This document shows, piece after piece, positions 9,197 to 11,578 of a stretch of 11,578 nt of DNA. The notes under the pieces were generated by a model. That model was not told the DNA's origin. It saw only the letters and a list, made by a program, of their open reading frames with translations, and did not search any database. Within the stretch, counting starts at the first letter, position 1, and every line of letters starts with the position of its first letter. The stretch comes from an uncultured Collinsella sp. (GTDB lineage Bacteria; Actinomycetota; Coriobacteriia; Coriobacteriales; Coriobacteriaceae). The position numbers and the translations under genes were made by a program. Where the stretch lies: assembly GCA_900554455.1 (NCBI GenBank), contig USHT01000016.1, positions 1 through 11,578 of the forward strand, written 5' to 3'.

Positions 9197-10000
9197 CTAC
9201 TCCTCCTCCGCGACCTCCTCTGCCTCGGAGACATACACGGCGGTAAGGACCGTGAAGACGTAAGCCTGGATGGCGCCGACCACAAGCTCGATCGCATAGA
9301 TCAGGATGAGGATGGCAAGCCAGGCCAGCGAAGGCAGGGCGCCGACGGCGTGGGCCGCGGAAACCTGCTGAAGCAGCGGCTGCATGAACATGCTCGCCAT
9401 GATGGCGAACGAGCCCATGACCACGTGTCCTGCGAACATGTTGCAGAACAGACGGACGGCGAGCGTGATGAGGCGCAGGAAGGTCGAGAAAAGCTCGACG
9501 ACCCACACAAGCACGTTCATCGGGAAGCTCACGCCCTGCGGGGCGAGGCTCTTGATGTAGCCGATCACGCCGTGAGCCTTGCATCCGTAGTAGATGAAGT
9601 ACACGAAGGCGAAGATGGCGAGCGCAGCGGTGGAGCCGATTGCGCCGGTGCCGGGCTTCATTCCCGGGATCAGGCCGATCATGTTATTGATCAGGATGAA
9701 CAGGAAAAGCGAGCACAGGAACGGGAAGTGCTTCTTCCAGTTCTCACCCACGACACCCTTGCCGATATCGTTCTCGACGTACTCGATGATGTACTCGAAA
9801 CCGTTGACGAAGAAGCCCTTGGGAACCAGGGTCTGCTTCTTCTTGAACACGGCCAGGACGATCAGGAGCACGATCGTGGAGACGATCAGCCAAAACGAGT
9901 ACTGCGTGATGCCGCAGCTCAGATCGCCCACGACAGGGGTGGAGCTGAACTCGCTGACCAGATGATTAATCTCATCAGGCAGCTTTTCAAAAATTTCCAC
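9197..10000 (-). CDS. atpB: ATP synthase Fo a subunit
   Basis: Subunit a forms the two half-channels through which protons reach the c-ring. The 267-residue protein has about five to six hydrophobic helices. The essential Arg183 sits in TLAVRLFCNMFAGH (Arg210 in E. coli), and Gln245 in GAIQAYVFTVLTAVYVS. His192 and Glu238 stand where E. coli has Glu219 and His245, the exchanged pair also seen in mitochondrial subunits. The C-terminus ends in an acidic tail (EAEEVAEEE). The start is GTG: an in-frame TAA, which is the stop of the upstream gene, lies just one codon before it, and AAAGG is six bases upstream. It follows the atpI-like gene by three bases. Confidence 0.97.
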   Translation of the reverse strand: MEIFEKLPDEINHLVSEFSSTPVVGDLSCGITQYSFWLIVSTIVLLIVLAVFKKKQTLVPKGFFVNGFEYIIEYVENDIGKGVVGENWKKHFPFLCSLFLFILINNMIGLIPGMKPGTGAIGSTAALAIFAFVYFIYYGCKAHGVIGYIKSLAPQGVSFPMNVLVWVVELFSTFLRLITLAVRLFCNMFAGHVVMGSFAIMASMFMQPLLQQVSAAHAVGALPSLAWLAILILIYAIELVVGAIQAYVFTVLTAVYVSEAEEVAEEE

Positions 10001-10003
10001 GAC

Positions 10004-10315
10004 TTACCTTTCGACCTCATGAGGATCTCGCAGCGCCTTGGCGACGCGAACCGCGCAGGCGGCCATAAAGGCCACGAAGCCGATCGCCTCGCCCAGGAGG
10101 AACATGCGAAATGCCTCTCCGAACAACACAAACACAACCAAGGTAAAGACGAGCAGAGCGATTGCCGAGACCGCCAGACTCACCATACCCTTGAGCATGT
10201 CCGCATTCTGCTTATCGTCAAGAACCGGCTTGAGCGTAAAGACAAAGGGAAGGAAGGCAATTGCGCCCGCGATGGCGCCTGCAACGATAGCGAGCAGATC
10301 GGCTATCTGAAACAC
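10004..10315 (-). CDS. AtpI-like small membrane protein, first gene of the ATP synthase operon
   Basis: The 103-residue product has about three predicted membrane helices (about 7-28, 43-66 and 69-90) and a short basic C-terminus. I recognise no strong sequence motif. The call rests on its size, its hydrophobicity and its place directly before atpB (three bases), where bacterial operons carry atpI, a protein linked to c-ring assembly or magnesium uptake. The open frame reaches back to a TTG at 10390. That TTG lacks a ribosome binding site, and its codons 3-5 coincide with a likely -10 box, so it would be outside the transcript. GTG at 10315 has GAGGA five bases upstream and is preferred. A different small membrane protein cannot be excluded. 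Confidence 0.7.
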   Translation of the reverse strand: MFQIADLLAIVAGAIAGAIAFLPFVFTLKPVLDDKQNADMLKGMVSLAVSAIALLVFTLVVFVLFGEAFRMFLLGEAIGFVAFMAACAVRVAKALRDPHEVER

Positions 10316-10320
10316 TGGCT

Positions 10321-10325
10321 TCCTC
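10321..10325 (-). promoter_or_regulatory. Ribosome binding site supporting the GTG start of the atpI-like gene
   Basis: GAGGA lies five bases before GTG (10315-10313), with another AAGG a few bases further upstream. The competing TTG at 10390 has only A/T-rich sequence before it. Confidence 0.55.
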
Positions 10326-10376
10326 GCTTTCCTTTTTAACGCCTCACAGGACAGTTCCCGCCAAACATTGGTGACT

Positions 10377-10404
10377 ATTGTACGAGCCAATTGCTAAAGT
10401 ACAA
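10377..10404 (-). promoter_or_regulatory. Likely sigma-70-type promoter of the ATP synthase operon
   Basis: On the minus strand, TTGTAC (10404-10399) is followed after 16 bases by TACAAT (10382-10377), a 5-of-6 match to TATAAT. The -35 box is weak (3 of 6). Transcription would start near 10370, giving a leader of about 55 bases before the GTG of the atpI-like gene. It is the best promoter-like pair I find in the gap between upp and the operon. Confidence 0.55.
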
Positions 10405-10421
10405 CCGAAAAAGCATCGGTT
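10403..10421. repeat. Small inverted repeat at the upstream edge of the atp promoter
   Basis: AACCGA (10403-10408) and TCGGTT (10416-10421) form a 6-bp inverted repeat with a seven-base centre that is A-rich on the plus strand. It touches the proposed -35 box, so it could be an operator or simply chance. No known regulator site is recognised. Confidence 0.3.
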
Positions 10422-10475
10422 AATACGCACCTGTTCGTTTTCTTAAGACCTTCTTTATGCCGCAGGTACGGTAAT

Positions 10476-10507
10476 ACGTTTTTCTCGAACCCTGCAGGGC
10501 AAAACGT
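10476..10507. repeat. Nested inverted repeat in the upp-atp gap
   Basis: ACGTTTT (10476-10482) pairs with AAAACGT (10501-10507). Within the loop sits the perfect 10-base palindrome CCCTGCAGGG (10490-10499). It lies about 70 bases upstream of the proposed atp -35 box. Its function is unknown: it may be a binding site, or part of the 3' end of the upp transcript. Confidence 0.35.
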
Positions 10508-10519
10508 CCATTAACTAAA

Positions 10520-10556
10520 GGTGCGCACAGGCGTCTTCTACTTGCCCGCGCGCACC
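10520..10556 (-). terminator. Possible weak terminator of upp
   Basis: GGTGCGC (10520-10526) pairs with GCGCACC (10550-10556). Further G-C pairs inside are interrupted by mismatches. On the minus strand TTTAGTT follows, a poor T-tract. It lies about 40 bases after the upp stop. The whole gap 10391-10597 holds this hairpin, the nested repeat, the small inverted repeat and the promoter. I see no gene in it. Confidence 0.4.
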
Positions 10557-10597
10557 ATTTCTTCCTATTTGCAGCCGCGGCCGTCTTAGCCCAGCGA

Positions 10598-11245
10598 CTA
10601 GAGCGTGCCGTAGATGCGATCGCCGGCGTCGCCCAGGCCGGGAACGATGTAGGCAGCCTCGTTGAGATGGTCATCGATAGCGCAGGTATAGATATGCACA
10701 TCTGGGTCCTTCTCGGTCAGCGACTTGAGACCCTCGGGGGCCGCGACGATGCACAGCATGCGGATGTCCTTGACACCGCGCTCGCGCAGGTAGCTGATGG
10801 CCATCTCGGCCGAACCGCCCGTGGCGAGCATGGGGTCGACGACCAGGCAGATGCGCTGGTCGATATCCTTGGGCATCTTGCAGTAGTACTCATGCGGCTC
10901 GTGGGTAACCTCGTCGCGCTCCATACCGATGTGGCCCACGCGGGCAGAGGGTACCAGGTCGAGAATGCCGTCGACCATGCCAAGGCCTGCACGAAGGATG
11001 GGAACGATGGCGAGCTTTTTGCCGGCAAGCTGCTTAAACGTGGCGGTGGTGATGGGGGTCTCGACCTCGACGTCTTCCATGGGCAGGTCGCGCATGGCCT
11101 CGTAGCCGTCAAAAAGCGCGAGTTCGCGCACGAGCTGGCGGAACTGGTTGGTGCCGGTGTTTTTGTCGCGCAGGATCGACAGCTTGTGCTGGACGAGCGG
11201 GTGATCGACAAGCGTCACACGGGACGCATCGTAGGTGACGGTCAT
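10598..11245 (-). CDS. upp: Uracil phosphoribosyltransferase
   Basis: This salvage enzyme joins uracil and PRPP to make UMP in the cytoplasm. The 215-residue product, near the usual 208-210, has the PRPP-binding loop [11 protein letters not shown] (135-145), the [10 protein letters not shown] segment (84-93) and the C-terminal uracil-binding [16 protein letters not shown] (199-214). All are intact. The reading frame is open to 11314, but the family N-terminus begins at this ATG. AAAGGGG lies about 10 bases upstream, so the extension is not coding. It stands alone between glpK and the atp operon, 123 bases after the glpK stop. I see no pyrimidine-sensing attenuator upstream and no clear promoter, so co-transcription with glpK is possible. 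Confidence 0.97.
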   Translation of the reverse strand: MTVTYDASRVTLVDHPLVQHKLSILRDKNTGTNQFRQLVRELALFDGYEAMRDLPMEDVEVETPITTATFKQLAGKKLAIVPILRAGLGMVDGILDLVPSARVGHIGMERDEVTHEPHEYYCKMPKDIDQRICLVVDPMLATGGSAEMAISYLRERGVKDIRMLCIVAAPEGLKSLTEKDPDVHIYTCAIDDHLNEAAYIVPGLGDAGDRIYGTL

Positions 11246-11264
11246 GGGTTGATTGCCCCTTTCG

Positions 11265-11276
11265 TTGCGGCCGCAA
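11265..11276. repeat. 12-base perfect palindrome upstream of upp
   Basis: TTGCGGCCGCAA is a perfect palindrome lying just upstream of the upp ribosome binding site (AAAGGGG, about 11256-11262). It could fold in the leader RNA or be a protein site. No known operator is recognised. Confidence 0.4.
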
Positions 11277-11296
11277 AACGGCCTTGCTGACAAGGC
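11275..11296 (-). terminator. Possible weak terminator of glpK
   Basis: GCCTTG (11281-11286) pairs with CAAGGC (11291-11296) around a CTGA loop. On the minus strand it is followed by CG and four T. The 6-bp stem and short T-run make it a weak terminator at best. It stands about 70 bases after the glpK stop and just before the upp leader. Confidence 0.4.
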
Positions 11297-11368
11297 GCGC
11301 AGCAATGTCGCCACCGCACGCCATGCATTAGTTTAGCGGTTTGTTGTATCGAGCAGCTCGTCGCAACC

Positions 11369-11578
11369 CTACTGAGCGGTGTTGAGCGAACGCTTGACGG
11401 CATCACGCCAACCAGCGAGATTGCTCTCACGGCGCTCGGCGGACATATGGGGAAGGAAGGTCTTAACGATCTGAGCGTTTTGCTCCAGCTCCTCCAGGTC
11501 CTCCCAATAGCCGACGGCAAGGCCCGCCAAGTACGCGGCACCGATCGCCGTGGTCTCCACCGTCTCGCACTGCAGCAC
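11369..11578 (-). CDS. glpK: Glycerol kinase, C-terminal end, truncated by the window edge
   Basis: Glycerol kinase (FGGY family) phosphorylates glycerol to glycerol-3-phosphate in the cytoplasm. Only the last 69 residues are inside the window. They contain the highly conserved ETVETTAIGAAYLAGLAVGYW block from the ATP-binding second domain, then the typical tail with FLPHMSAERRESNLAGWRDAVKRSL. The ETTAIGAAYLAG motif and the W-x-D-x-E-E-L continuation distinguish it from xylulose and gluconate kinases of the same family, though a related sugar kinase is not wholly excluded. The frame is open to the right edge (the GTG at the edge is an internal codon), so the start and promoter are outside. 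The next gene on the strand is upp, 123 bases on. Confidence 0.85.
   Translation of the reverse strand: MLQCETVETTAIGAAYLAGLAVGYWEDLEELEQNAQIVKTFLPHMSAERRESNLAGWRDAVKRSLNTAQ

Noticed and set aside
10336..10368. Ten-codon open frame (MFGGNCPVRR) near the proposed transcription start of the atp operon, a possible leader peptide
   Set aside because: It has no ribosome binding site, no run of regulatory codons and no attenuator hairpins after it. It is short enough to be chance.
11246..11314. N-terminal extension of upp by 23 residues to an upstream start
   Set aside because: The family N-terminus and a ribosome binding site both fit the ATG at 11245. The extension covers the palindrome and hairpin zone.

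Overview
The window looks like a chromosomal housekeeping region of a high-GC Gram-positive bacterium. The protein sequences and gene neighbourhood suggest Coriobacteriia, most likely Collinsella or a close relative. That placement is inferred from the look of the proteins, not from a search. Almost all genes lie on the minus strand; only the truncated pepT at the left edge is on the plus strand.

Layout, in minus-strand transcription order from the right edge: the 3' end of glpK (glycerol kinase), then upp (uracil phosphoribosyltransferase). A non-coding stretch follows that carries a recognisable promoter. Next is the complete F1Fo ATP synthase operon in the standard bacterial order: an atpI-like small membrane protein, then atpB (a), atpE (c), atpF (b), atpH (delta), atpA (alpha), atpG (gamma), atpD (beta) and atpC (epsilon). 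A strong stem-loop with a T-tract follows atpC. After it come murA (first committed step of peptidoglycan synthesis) and a LytR-CpsA-Psr (LCP) family protein, 12 bases apart. The LCP gene runs convergently into pepT (peptidase T, 3' part only). The roughly 250 bases between the two stop codons are filled with hairpins, including a terminator for each direction.

The atp genes are packed tightly. atpG/atpD and atpH/atpA overlap by TAATG, atpF/atpH overlap by 11 bases, and the atpI-like/atpB and atpD/atpC pairs are 3 bases apart, so translational coupling is likely. The exception is a 124-base gap before atpE, whose product is needed in many copies. It holds a hairpin and the most complete Shine-Dalgarno sequence in the window. 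Catalytic motifs are intact in alpha and beta. The a and c subunits have the residues expected of a proton-driven enzyme, and c lacks the sodium-binding signature. Four genes start at GTG or TTG, three of them fixed or supported by in-frame stops or promoter position.

I found no mobile element, CRISPR array, RNA gene or defence system, and nothing that amounts to an undescribed system. The points most worth checking are a b subunit with a signal-peptide-like N-terminus, a terminator or attenuator directly in front of the TTG start of murA, and a corrected start for the atpI-like gene based on a promoter lying inside its longer open frame.
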